Source: Arbacia lixula
Taxonomy: Eukaryota; Echinodermata; Echinoidea; Arbacioida; Arbaciidae
Length of the DNA: 64,000 nt
NCBI GenBank assembly: GCA_963669155.1
Contig: OZ022579.1
Location: forward strand, 15,088,040 to 15,152,039
Direction of reading: 5' to 3'
A program made the translations under genes and the position numbers. A model generated the notes under the pieces. That model was given only the letters and a program-made list of their open reading frames with translations, made no database searches and had not been told where the DNA came from. Shown here piece by piece: positions 28,601 through 43,600 of this stretch; position 1 is the stretch's first letter, and the number at the start of each line of letters is the position of its first letter.

Positions 28601-31600
28601 CTGATGCACACAGATCAAGACATACACATATAATTTTTAAGACCTAGGGAACAGAGGAAAATTATACCAATATTATGTTTTACCAAACGATAACCGCTAC
28701 AACATGTACATGTAGCTGTATTGGAGTAGGGTTCTTAGCACCAAATAAAGGGAGCTATAGAAATCACTGTGCAAATGTGAGGGAATAGGTTTATGTAATC
28801 AGTGCTATATCCAATGCAAGCTCAGGAAAGTCTGAGACCTAGACTAAACTACATGCAGGAGCAATGCACAAATTATTCTTCCATATTTGTGTTTACATGT
28901 TCAATTTCCTGCATTTTTTTTTTTTTTAAACCTTTATCACTTTCTCAATCCGAGGCATTAACCCCCAAGGCCAAGGCAGAGGATGACTTTATGGCATCAA
29001 GACATAAAACGGTGATGTCAACATATTTGTTAGATATAAATTATAAATACAATCCTAAAATTACATTTCTACTTGATTTGAATAAGGATCTCATGATAGG
29101 TATGAAGCTATGGAGAACTTATCAAGAACATGCATGTTTTAACTTGTTTGCATTCTAGGTGCCGAGTCCATTAAAGATATTGGCAATCATGGCTCTCCAT
29201 CTACTTCTAATCTCCTTATGTGTAATGTGCAGGTGATCAAAATTGACAACCAATACCAAAAATGTATTAAACAGGACAGCTTTAGGTCATATAACAAGAT
29301 TGCACGAAGTTATTTCAAAATTGCTTTCCACTCACAGATATCACACTCGGGTCCGGTCCAGCATCCTACACATGAACAGGTGTATGCAGTACATGACCCA
29401 GGGACCTGGCTGCAGGCACCTCCATTACCGCAAGGATTAGGTGAGCATGGCTCCAACACTGAATGCAGCAAGACAATGAGAGTTCATTAATTTATGTTCA
29501 TTAAGAATGGGTTGAGTTGCCCTAACAGCAAACACTGCTTTTTGAAAGGTTCCACACATTACATAGTCAAAATTGACAGATAAAGAAATTGTAATATACA
29601 ATGACATGGAGTAACAGCAAATTCACATATGGGCAGAAAATGGCAGAAAAAGGAATAATGGAGCAGATTTTGCGGAGGGGAACCTTTCGATGTAATTCAG
29701 AGTAATACAAGAAAGATTGTCAATGAGAGCTAATCATACCTAGAATGATTCCAATAATCATATATTTCTTTTTGATTTTCCTTCATTTTGTATAATGTTT
29801 TACATAATATACTTGACATAAAGGGTTTTCATTCCATCAAGCCACGGATTCTTCTGAATACATCTTTATCTGTATTTTATTCATTTTTTTGGCCCTTAAG
29901 TGTTCTTGATTATCTGTACTGATTCACACATGTATCGAATATTGTAGTCTCATTTGATGTATTGGAAATCAAGCAGAAAATGAATACATCAAATCAAATC
30001 AATCCAGCAAGCCAAGCCAAAAATACAACAAGACAACTACTCACAGTCTTCACAGAGTGATCCCGTGTAGCAGCCAGGACAGGAGCAGGAGTACTGGAAG
30101 CAGGATGTCTGAGATTGCACACACGCTCCTCCATTCAGGCACGGGTTAGTCCCACATGCACCTTGATCTACAGCAGAGCAAACAGAGTATTTGTGAAATT
30201 TAACCTGGGCCCCATTGCATAAAACTTACCATTAATGGTAGCTCTGCCATCAATGGTAACTACCATAGTAACATCACTTGAAAGCCAAATTCAAGGATTC
30301 TATAGAAGTTGCCATTGGGAGCCCTGGCCCTGGTTACTACAGGAACTGGAATACCTGGGGCCATATTCATGAAGCCTTACTAGCCTAGTTAGTTACTAAT
30401 ATGCGTGGAGCTGTATACACTTTAGTAACTAGGCTTAGTAAGGTTTCATGAATATGGCCCCTGGTTACTAAGTTTGCTACTTAGAAATGAGTACCTGGTA
30501 TACAGGTCCCCAGAAATGTTCCAACATTCAGCTGGTTGTGAGTACTTTGTTAAAATACCTGAATACTTCTGAAGTATGCAATCAGTACTAGTGTGGGTCT
30601 TAAAATCTTGTAGTATATATGTCAGGATATTTGAAGGTGAACCAAATATTTAGGTTTACAAGTGAAGTTTTCCCAAGGTGAAAGAAAGCTGCCTTTGGGA
30701 TAATATTCATATCTTACTCATACATTTATATCTTACTAATATATTATCTTAGTCATATACTCAAAAGTATACATATCCTATAGATTCACATGAAATGTAG
30801 AATGATTATTTTTTGTTGAGAATCTATCATTTCATAATGTAGTGATTTCAAAGAACTCTTTGTTTATCTGACATTCACAAAAACTGTTTAAAATAGATTA
30901 ATGTAACCAATTTACATATCATTTCGAATAGTATATAATTGCTAGTCATATTGGTTCATTATTTCACACTTCAGCAGACAGTAATGAAACTGCTCTGTTA
31001 AGTAATATCATAATCATTGCTATTTGATCTCATGTATTATACGTTATTGTATTAAATGTCCTCAGGTAACGATCATTCAAAGTTACAGATATTGAACATG
31101 CTTATGATGGTTGAGCAACACAACACAACTATGTAGTGAGAGAGAATATGTCTACTTGAGGAGGACAGGTTGGTGGGGAAAGGAGTACTTACATGTCTGG
31201 CACTGAGAGCCAATGAAGCAAGACGGGCACTGACAGGTGTAGCTGGAACACTGGTTGCTACACGTTCCTCCATTCAGGCAAGGGTTGGTGGAACATGCAT
31301 CAACAGCTGCACAAAACCAGTAACACAGGAATATCATTCAACTTTTTGTGTGCCAGAAAGATTGCCAGTCTATGGGAATTGTGTGCGTAACTTGTGAGAA
31401 AATGGACATTTGGCACACTCCAAGAGTTATGTGCTCATGATAAGTAGTGTACAGCATGATAATGGTGGTTATACACAAGGGAGAGGTCAGGGGTATTGAC
31501 TCTTTATGCACCGGCGATGCATTTTTGCACAAGTACCATTAAAGCACATTCTATAGAGGAACAGCTCCTCTGGCACATAAAGAATAAAAACATGGGCATC

Positions 31601-34600
31601 AAGTAAGAACACCTTTTCTTGTGTATATATTTCTTTGTCTGATATTGAACACAACAGAACACACAAAGTTTATTCATTACTCATATATGCAAATTGGTAT
31701 CTAGGCATAAAAAAATAAAACATTAACACACATCATGACATTATTTGGAGACGTTGTGGTCAAGTGGTTGCAAACTGTGACGGAAGATCTCGTGGTCTCA
31801 CGTTCAAGCCTATCCTCTGCGCTTGTGTCCTTCAGCAAGATACTTTATCCACATTGCTACTCTCCACCCAGGATTATAGATTGGTATCTGGCAGGAGGTG
31901 GAAGATTATGTGAATGATCTTGGTTCAGCCCTGATATTGTGCAGGGAACAGTGAAAACATAAATGACAAAATAGACAGCTTTGATGAAGTTACCTAGTTC
32001 ACAATTTTGCCCAGTGAAGCACTGGTCACAGACACATCGTATGTCTGGACAGTCTGAGACGCAGAATCCTCCATTCAGACAGGCATCGGGCTGGCCCAGG
32101 CAAAAGTTTGTGCCTGGAAGGGACAAATTAGACAAGAGTAGGGTGTTCACATTGATATGAGAAACAATAAGATATGTTTATGTTTCTAACTGGAAAGAAA
32201 GAGGATGAGGTTGCCATGTATGACATTGGTTTAAACATGAATGAATAATTATACAGAGGAATATTCAATTCAATTCTTTAATTTTTATTTTTTCCCTTTA
32301 ACAATGAATTCATGATGTACCAGAAAGCTAATGGCTTATAAAGACTTTTTATAAAATGCAATGCATAGTTAAATGTAGTTTATCATACAACTTAATGGAA
32401 GCAAGAATTAATAAGGTTCATATAAAATCTATATATCTAAGTCGAACCTAGAGAAACATGAACAAATTGCTAACAGCTAAGACGATCATCATCACTAATA
32501 GTGTTCTGTCCAAGGACATGTTTAGTGACCCTATTATCATCTCAGAGTGATGCCTCTCCAAGATTATATGCAATAGAGATAACATCATGATTAACAATAT
32601 GATCAAATACAATGGGATAAGAAAGAAAAAATAGTAAAATTTTCTTATATTCATGCAAATATTGCTTACCTTGCTCGCAGAACTGTCCAGTGTAGCAGAT
32701 AGGGCAGTCACAGTACATTGATCTACAGTCCGCTGCCATCATACAGGTACCTCCATTGAGACAGGGGTTCCCAAGGGCACAGGTGTCAACATCTTCATGA
32801 ACGAGAGACAGCGAGGAGTATGCCAGTCACAAAGGGAAAATAACGATGATTAGACACTCTATCATTTCAAGCATTCAATATAAGAGTAACAATGATCACA
32901 ACGATTGGCATATCGTAACACTTCACAGTTTGTAGTAACAATGTGTATCATTACTATGTATCATTCTCTAAAATCAACTGTGAACTGTTGATCAATGCTG
33001 GTACTACCACTACTACTACTACTGCTACTGTTACTTCTACTACTAGTACAAATGGGGTATACTAATGCTTTTAAGTATGTTTATGATCAGAACATTTCTT
33101 TCAAAATATGTACTTTGACTTGCATTTAAGGACCCTACGGACCTATACAAGGACTGTGCCAATCTTTCTATAAACCTTTCTACATTTTATCTCTTTTTGA
33201 TTGATGCCTCACTGAATTGTATTGTCCCAAATCACCAAATTTAGGTGTAAGCAAGTGTCTAACTCTCTATGCGCCATAAGGATGCATATCCATGCATATC
33301 CCACAGGGCAGCATTTGATTGGCACACAAAGTGTTCAGGAATGGGTACAAATGTGCTTTTGTATGCCACATGAGTGATACACGCAACTGACGTGCGGGCC
33401 AAACACTACATTGCGACTTTTTTCTGCAGCAGAGAGGGTTGAAAGTGACCCAAAAGTTCTATCTTGTTGACAAATCAAACTGTGTAAATCAGGACTCAAG
33501 GTAGGGAGGGTTAGGATCATGGTTAGGCTTTAGAATTGGGTTTAGGGTCAGGTTTATTTGTTTGTTTTTTTCTAAAATATAAGGAATGCAAAAGTACATT
33601 AACACGAATGATTGTTGGTTACCTGAGAGGCAATCCTGTCCAGTATGGCATGAGTCACACTGGCAGAAATGGCTGGTGCAGGATGTTGGGAAGCACTCCC
33701 CAAAAGCCCCACACGGATTGCTACAACATGGGTCCAGAACTAAGGGCAGCAAGAGGGAAAGACCAAAGCAATGCAATTCAATGGTTCATCCCATGTTACA
33801 AATTCAATTTCAATTGCAAATTTATTCGCCTTGAAAATCATCTTGGGTATGACATCCCAAATATGGTTACAATTGAAAAAAAAACAACACAAGTACACAT
33901 TTATCTATTTGTCCATTACTTATGCAAGTACTACAACAAATCAAAAAATGCAATAAAGGATTAAATATTGATCTGTCACAGATAATACCAAGTGTGTTGC
34001 ACTGTGTGCTTATATGGCCCTAATATTAAGTATGATAATGAGTTGACTATACAGAATATTATTTTCAAGCAGTCCTTACAACCTTTTTAACTCCATGCCC
34101 AGCATGTTTGCAAGCTGTATTTCAAATGCACATTTCTGGTAAATGAGGAAATAATCAAATGAAACTTAAAAAAGATTTAAAATCTGCTTGATGTGATATG
34201 AATTTTTTACAGAATGAACATAACTATATTTGACAGCTAAATTTCAAACAGCACAAAGAACATTCAAAATTGATACATAAAACATCAAACAAATCGTATC
34301 TCAGGAAAGTAATAGATGAACCACATTTAAAATGAAAGTGCCATCCTTGTTGCTTACCAGTCTCACATTGGTCTCCTGTGAAGCAACCCAAGCAGAAGCA
34401 TGAGAACTGAGTACAGTCTCCCACAGTCTGCTGGCAGGTAGCTCCATTCATGCAGGGACTGGAGTCGCATGGGTTAATGACTACAAAACAAATCATATGA
34501 TATAGATGCTTAACCCTTTCTGTGTTTCATTTACATATGAATGCACAATCGTCCATTGGTTACATTCACACATTTGCATTAAGACTGCATAGAGAATACA

Positions 34601-37600
34601 TGCACTTTAAATGATTTTCTGCACACAGCACTTTCACAGTTGAACACATACAGAGTTAACAAAGGCTAAATCAAAAGATATCTATATAAACTTGATTTGC
34701 ATGGATATTGAATGCTTCTAGGGATGATGTTGATTAAAAACTTAAAGAAAAAGGGCAAAAGCACATGGTAATGAAACTGGAAAGGTCAAAATCACTGACA
34801 CACGAACATAATATAAATATTATAGTCTATTAAAATCGATTCCCTGGGCTAATTCAAGTACATCACAGGTTAATTGAAATATGAAGAAGACTGTGAGCTA
34901 AGAACACAATATCATGACATTTTTCATGTATGTATCACACTAAAATATTTAAGTGCATGTACAATTTGTTCAAGCAACAGACGTTTTTTTTTACATTATA
35001 TTGTAAAGCAAAGATAAGTCCTAAAGTGTCTGATCTGTCAACGATTATACCATTGGCTCTTAGCTTTAACTTACATGTCTCGCAGTTGGTTCCAGTGAAG
35101 CAGGCATCACAGCGACAGATGAAGTCAGTGCATGAGTTTTCCAGATTGAAGCATATCCCATTGTTTAAACATGGATTGGGATCGCATTGGGTAATAACTG
35201 GAGAAGAACAAATCAAAATCATGGAATTCATTAAAGCTTGGGAGTTAGTTTAGGAGCACTATATGTCAGAATAGCGAAAGTAATGTTTTCTTGTGGTGTC
35301 ATAGCTTATCCAAATATAACAATCAATTAATGCATAAATAATGAAGTGGACAGTCTCCATACCAATAAAGCATGTGTTGATAGCAAAATCACTTAATTGG
35401 AAAAAGCTATGGACAAATAAAATGTTGGAGTTGATTTGTCATCATATCCATCTTTCAAATGTTTACCTGAATACTTCTCTGAATATTCCCATTCATTGTA
35501 AGTCAGAATTTATCCAAACAGGCCAATCAGATAGCCTTTTCTACCCAAGGACCATGGACTTACGAGTATTGCATGTCGCTCCTGTCACACAGTCAGGGCA
35601 CGCACAGCTGAATGCATTGCAGTCGGTTTGAGACTGGAGGCAAGAACCACCATTGCCACATTGGTTGATAGCACACGGGTTTGCCTCTGATGGTTGCAGG
35701 ATGAAGAAGAATGAAATCAGCAATCAGGATCAAGTTACGAATATCTAGGTGACATTTAATATCACTAATAGGATTATTTAAGACACACTGGTTCATGGAG
35801 AGAGGGGTGAGGCAATAGGAAAGGAGGGGCAGGAAGGGAGGGGCAGGAAACGAGGTGGGAGGGGGAGAGACAAAGAAGAAAAAGGGTGAAAATCCTCTTC
35901 ATCACATTTCATCTTCTCCTTCCCTTTCATTCCTCATCCCTTTCTCTCCCTCCCCATTCCCTCACACTCTCTGTTTTCAGTTCGCTCAGTTCTTAGTCCC
36001 TTACATCATCTTGCCTAGCATTTGCCTGTGATAATTGTCAACATAAAAAAGAAATATGTATTCAGGAACAAATAACAAACATAAATGTCTGATTGAAATC
36101 TAACTTCAGTTATGTGATTATCTAAATCACAAGGAGCCCTTCAGTTTTCTTCTCTAAGAAACACAGATGTATAAAACAAAGGGAAACGTAAAGAGAGAGT
36201 ACATACCTATCTCACAAGTTCCCCCACTGTGACAAGAGTCACACTCACAGACGAACTGCAGACACGAGATCTCTCGGCAAGTTCCAAATGCTCCGCAGGG
36301 GTTAGAGGCACATGGGTCTCGTCCTTAGGTTCATGATTGATCGATACAATTGCGATTTATTTTCATTTTACCAACAGTTGTTAGTAAATATAAGAGCACA
36401 TTCTGATAGTAAATAGGTGCAGAGTTGCTTCAACTACTTTCTGTGAGATATGATTGATATGAGGGAGTAATGTTCGAAACTGTAATCTTCCCACACTCAA
36501 CTAGTCAAATTATGATAGAGTGTACATTGTATTATGGTGTACAATTATTCAACTCTATGTAGCTCTTTACTTTCAGTAATCCCATTTTTACAGGCATGTA
36601 AAGAAATGCCATTGATGTGGTATTTCATATTTTTGAACACAAATCACTCTGCATCTACATAAAACGCAGAAAAGATAATTTCTGCACATTATAAAATAAG
36701 AGTATTTCAACTAGTTACAATCCAGAATGATCTGAGAAGGGAAGGAAAAGTGAGATGGTGACAAAAACCGTACATGTTTATCTACAGTCATAAAATTGAT
36801 ACATTGTATGAAGAATAAGATACTTCTACAATTGATCTTTTTTCCTAGCCGACCTGAAGAGCGATGAAAAGATTCTTCAAATTGACTGGATGGAAACTCT
36901 TGTTTTTATAGTTTTCATTTTGTATTCTCTTCTTTTTCTTTATCATCTTGCTTAAACAAAGTGACATGTTAGGTTGTATACAGTGAGACCTGTATAGAGA
37001 GACCACTCAAGGTTTTTGTAAGCATTGGTCTTTATTGACAGATTTTAATGAGGAACAATGTCAAGCAAAACTAAATGAATGGTCTTTACAGACAGGTGGC
37101 CTTCATATACAGGTGGTTGTTACTGCTAGTTATGCTGTATTTATACACTTTGACTTACTTTGTGAACATAGTGTCCCTTCATAGCAAGCAGGACACAGGC
37201 AGGTGAAATCAGTGCAGTCAGATCCAGCCACCACCTCACATGCTGCATTGTTTTCACACGGACTTGGTATGCACGGATCAGAGACTGGAAAGAAAAGGAT
37301 GTTATATTTTCTATTTTAACCCGTTGCTCACGGTTTTTGGGGGCTTCGTGAATCCTGATCCACATAGGATGTAAAAATTTGTCATAGAACTGCAGTAACC
37401 GAAGGAGTTGGGTTTAACTTCGTCCTCTAAGGAATTTGATGTCAATCTGGGGTTTGCAATCTATTGTCTCTATAGCAGAATATCACACTGCTTAGTAGCT
37501 GAGTGGAGGAAATATATGTGGGCTCTGTAAAGAATGGGCTAAACAAAAATGCAACATGGAAATGTGTGGTTTCCATTGAAGTTACTTTATTTCCAATCAA

Positions 37601-40600
37601 GTTCATCCTATTTCAAACAAATAAGGAGAGATAACATTCTCACTAAAAAAAAGGGGTCCAATAATGTGCATAACTGACGTAAGAAGGCTACACAAATACA
37701 CTTGACATTCTTAGCAGATCGATAATACAAAAAGGAATGAATATCCAAGTGTCTAAATTTGATACGATATTAATGCACATCTGCAAATAAGATATTGCTA
37801 AAATAGAAGTTAGAGTAATTGGTATAGTGATTGCGAACTATATTACAGTGGCCATTCTGAAGGACACATAGTCAAATTGAAATTGATCCCCCCCAAAATA
37901 TGTTCAGGTTCTTTTCCTATTGCAGATTGCTAAAATAGAGGTTAGAGTAATTGGTATAGTGATTGCAAACTATATTACAGTGGCCATGCTGAAGGACACA
38001 TAGTCAAATTGAAGTTGATCCACAAAAAAACATGTTCAGGTTCTTTTCCTATTGCAGATAGCGAGCTTTGCTTACATATATGACATCGATCTCCAGAGAA
38101 GCAGCTGGGGCACTGGCAGATGAAGGAGAGACAGTCTGCTGCGGACAGACAAGTGCCTCCATTTAAGCAGCTCTGGTCAGAACAACCACTCGTACCTGCA
38201 AGACAATCATCAATCAAATATCATTTATATATATTCTTTTCACAAGGTAGAGAGTATGTCAACTTATCATGATAATTCTCTGTTCTGAGTGTTTTGCCAA
38301 GGGCAAGGATCACATGTAATTGAATTTAAGTTTTATTGATTATTCAACCTGCTGTTTTAAACTACCGTTGTGATTTTCTTTCTTCACTTTAATTCTTACT
38401 TGTCCTTGTGGCGCATATATGGTTATATGTAGCAAGGGCATTCAGATATTGTTTTCAAGAATACCAGTATTCACAATCATCATAAGAAGGGAAAGGCATC
38501 TTGTTTGAGGGAGAATATTTAGATAATCCTACTAATCCTGCTTCTAGATTTAATCAAGATAAACAGTGCACAGATTTGTTTTGAACGGGACACACATCAC
38601 ATTATTTCAATCATCCGGAGCCCCCAATGTTATTTGTTGAGTGTTACTCACGTGTTTCACAGTTTGGGCCTGTCCAGCAAGATGCACAGGTGCAGGTGTA
38701 GGACGTGCACTGATTCTCGCACTGCCCTCCATTCTGGCAGGGATTTCCTGAGCAAGCATCAACAGCTACACACAAACAAAATGTATCTAAATGAATTTAT
38801 CTATTCAAATACATCTGTGCAAAATGGTTATGCATACTTATCATGGTGCATGTTTACATATTCCTTCTAATAGGAAAGAAACAAATTGTGAGAAATCCAC
38901 TTATAATGTAGCTGAAGGAAGGAGACTCACATTTTGGGGGATATGAGTGAAAAAAAATCATGGCCTGTTTAACCCTCTAATTATCAAGGCATGAATAGAC
39001 CAGAGAGTTAATGCAAGGCCGTAGAAGATGAAAAAGAATGGGGATCATGTGCATCAGAGCGAATTCAAATAAACATTTAGCATATTTTTCTTTGGACATT
39101 GTTTAAAATTTATTGTAATGGAAAAATAAAAGAAGCAAATTAGACCCATTATAGATGGAAAGAAGCATTGACATTGTTTGAAACTGGGGCTGAGTTTTGG
39201 TGACTGTCTATGACTACATAACATGGATTAAATGTAAGGGGTAGCAGTGGGAATGACTACGGGTCGTCATCATCAGGTATGGATTCTGTTATATTTACAA
39301 AATGTTATCATTTTGAGATGATGTCTTTCTGGTATCCTGAAATCATAAAGAACGGGAGCCATGGTCATGGCATGATGACACTCCACTGATAAATGGTCAC
39401 ATAGTCTTTACCACAACTACCCCATATTGTTGACCCTTTCAGTATGACTTACCGGGTAATTAAATTTATGATAACTCAATAGACATTTCACAAACTGGGC
39501 CATAATGCATGTAATTTACCATCAATGGTAACTACCATGGCAACAGGAGCAATAGTGAGAGCTCACTGGCTGTTGCATGGTAGATACAATTGATGTAAAG
39601 TTACAATAATTGAAAAGCTTTATGCAACATGGCGCTGGTACTGAGAGGGTTGAACCAATACTCACGTATGGTGCAGTCTTGACCAGTCCAGCACTGGTCA
39701 CAGGTACACGAGTACGAAGGGCAGTTGCTCTGACATAACGCTCCATTTTGACAGGGGTTAGATGTTCCAGCACACAGATCAATGGCTGAGCAAATGGAAA
39801 CATAGTCATCCACACCTTACAATATGCACCGTTTTAGATAAAAAAAACACATTTTAATCAATAATTACCAAAATTGATTTCAATCTGTAATTTTCAACTT
39901 GGTACAAAAATAGATAACCCCAAAACCTGTCAGTCAAGTTTAATCTTCTTGCTCAAGTACCAGATAGAAACATCTTTTGCAGGTCGTCTTTCTTTTGTAA
40001 AAAACACAGCAACAAGAAATACTACATTAGAACTTCCCTCTTAATAATAAAACTGGAAACTGACTTTAAGCAAAATTATAGCGATAAGTAGTTTTTGAAA
40101 AGGTTCTGGGTGGGTCGTCGGAAACCTACAGCCTAGAGATTAGAGAACGCTGTGCGCTATGGTCTGCATCTGTCCACTCTGTGGTGCATGCTTTCAATGG
40201 GACTTATTCCCGCTGTACTATTTGTATGCCACTGTTCCATGTTCGCACCTGTAATGCACATGCATCATATATTGCAACACATTCTGGCACAGAAAGAATT
40301 GAGGGCTCTCAATACACTTACTCAGTTCACAGTATTGGCCAGTGTGGCAGGTATCACAGTCACACACGATGCTCTGGCAGGTTGTGTCCTGGGCACAGGT
40401 GCCACCATTCTGACACGTGTTCTGGGTACTGCACAGGTCAAAAGCTGATAATAAAGAAATAAACATGTTTAGATTATAATCCTCAAAGACTGAATACAGT
40501 AACACTACGTGCTACTGCAAGAGAAAATTAATTGATTTTCATATAGTTTGCTCATTTGAGAGGTTGACATGGAATACGATTCCAGAACAACAAACATTCT

Positions 40601-43600
40601 CAAAGGAACAAATAGACAACATTTAATTTCTGTATAATAACTTTTGTATATTGAGTATATCACATGTTTCATTATAACTGTGTATATCTCGCCATGCATC
40701 TAGCAGGAATTAAGCTATCCTGGGCTTTGTATGTTTATATTCCTTCATTGTTTCTGAATGACTAATAGAGTGATCCTGAAAAACAGGATGATTGATCATG
40801 ATTAATGTATTAAAATAATCGATTTCCAAACATTTTGTTCATTCAGTTAGTTGGGTTTAATATGCACAGGCTGATCACAAGGTGGCATATACAATGGGTT
40901 AACTCACGTGTTTCACAGTTGGTTCCTGTCCAGCAAGATGACGCACACTGACAGACATAGCTGTCACATCCAAGCTGCAGGCATGTACCGCTATTGAGGC
41001 ATGGGCTGGGACTACAAGGCGTGGGAACTATACCAAAGAAAGGCAAAGGTTATTTTCAACAATTCCCACAGTGAAATGTACTATTGAGGACTGGGTTGGG
41101 ACTACAAGGCGTGGGAACTATACCAAAGAAAGGCAAAAGTTATCTTCAAAAACTCTCACAGTGAAATGTACCATTGAGGCATGGGTTGGGACTACAAGGC
41201 GTGAAAACTATACCAAAGAAAGGCAACGGTTATCTTCAACAATTCCCACAGGGAAATGTACTCAGAATCATTATAGACACTAAAAAGAATGTACTAACAA
41301 CTTTATCTCTTCATGGTGATTTCTGCTTCATGATTAACCCCTATATTCTTAGACCAGCGCTTGCAGCAGAAATCAAAATCATTTGGGGGTACCCAGCCAC
41401 TGTACATGTGTACAGTCTTGTGTCACACTCTTGATAAACAGAGGGTGAATATCGATCTAATTGCTTGCAAGCATTACCATTGTGAGTCCACTGGAAATTT
41501 TGCAATGTAGCTTAAAGGAGTTACCAGTGCATGCGATGTGTAATATAGTATAAGCATTTTCTTCAGAGACTGATTAACTATTTTTTAGTAAAAATTCTTC
41601 TCAAACAACATTTCTCCAAGAAAATTCCACAAATATATGACCTTGAACGATTGCTAAACAATTCAACTACTGATTGCACACATCAACCACATTTAAATTT
41701 TCTGTCAAAGTACGTAAAAAAAGCTGATATTGGTATGTTTCTGAGGACCTAATATACCCGGTTTCCATTTCTGTCTCGGACAATTGGGAACCGGGTGTAC
41801 CTGGTTTCTGTAGTAAATGGGTTAACTCATTATGTGCGAAATGTGCTTTTATTTTTTTACAACTGATAATACAAATCCTGTACAGCAACAGTTTATCTTT
41901 AACCTTCCATGTCACTTTAGAATACAATTGACCATGTAGAACATTAAATTTACAGCAAATCCTCAGGCCAATACAACAACATGATTGCCAAAAGTAAAAT
42001 GATTAGCACTGGGAATCTTTCATGCATGTATATCAAACTCTTCAAACTGCCTACGTGTAATACATTTTTTGGAATAATTTTTGTCCTTGTGCATATTGCA
42101 TAGAAATGAGTATATACCTAGTAATGCATTAATTATAGGTTCCAAAATCATTTAACCCTCCCAATACCACAGTTGCATGAAATATGTAGTAAGTGGTTTT
42201 CCTGATTTGGTGCTGAGAGGGTTAATTCTTACCGATGTCACAGTTTGTTCCCTGGTTGCAGCCAGTGCAGAGGCAGGAGTAGCCATTACAGTCCTGCGTG
42301 TCTCGGGAGCACACGCCCCCTGAACCACAGGGGCTGCTATCACAGGCATTGATTGCTACACACAATAATGATTTAGCAAATTGATGAGCATGTACACATA
42401 CCACAAAATTGTTTATGACATTCAAAGTTTTCATTCAATTCAAATCACATAAGTGTATTCATATAAGAACATATACATACCGAGTGGTAGACTAGTCCAG
42501 GGACTAATAAAGGCCTGCTTACAAAACTTATACAACACAAAATATGTAGGTGAAGACAAACAAATTGAATGAAACGCCACAGATTTTTTTTTTCTTCTTC
42601 GGCGTTTCATTCAATTTGTTTGTCTTCACCTAGAAATCAGCGCCATCACAACCTTTATTCTTCTTTATATATACATGTATATATATATATATCTGTATTA
42701 CCACACTAGCTTTAATGAAAAACGATATGGTTTAAAGCCTTATCAGATGCATTTTTGTTTGAGGTGACTATGGTCATGTTATTATGCACATATTTTATCA
42801 TTTGTATACAGGGCCCCAGGAGAATAGTACAAGTCTAGTAATGGGGCTACCATGTATAAAAAAAGTCGGAATAAATAAATAAACATGTATGATAATAACA
42901 CATATGTTCCTATAATGTTGAACGGAACACATGAATAATGCCCAAGTTTTTTGACAATATAAATACATAAACAATAAAAACAAAAACATAGAAATGTACA
43001 TCATTGTGATAAAATGAGTCACTCTGGCATCATATGCCCTATCTCAACCCCCATCTTAAAGAGAGAGATTATAATGTGATGTTGAGAAGGAAGGAGCTTG
43101 GTCGTACTTGTCTCACACTGCGAGCCCGTGAAGCAGCCCTGGCAAAAGCAGAAGTAGTCTAGGCAGGAGTCTCCAGACACAAAACACTGACCTCCATTCT
43201 GGCAGGGGAAGCTGCTGCACACACTGAAAGCTGCACCGGCAGAAGAGTCATAAAAAAATACAGGGAAAACTGTGTTTATAGACTGTTCAAGAAACACACA
43301 GAATGTGGTCCTAAAAGTAGACAATCAAAGATATTGTGAGAAAGGTAGGAGCTTGAAAGGACAAGCATTATGAGATTTAGCTCCAGTACTTATCGAAGAG
43401 ATCTAACAATGAATATTTCAGCTACCCCTTTCAGTGTCACAGTTCGGATTGTTATGAGTAAACTCATCAAGATTTTCAGAACTTTGATTAAAGAGCCAGA
43501 CCAACCTGTGATGACATCATAAGATAAACTAATCCATTGAGGAGAACAGTGCTTAGGTTTATACCAATGCAGATATTTTTTGAGGATGCAACGACATGTC

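Noticed and set aside
28802-29158. 118-codon plus-strand frame
   Set aside because: It contains poly-T-derived Phe runs, shows no domain or splice context and lies within an intron.
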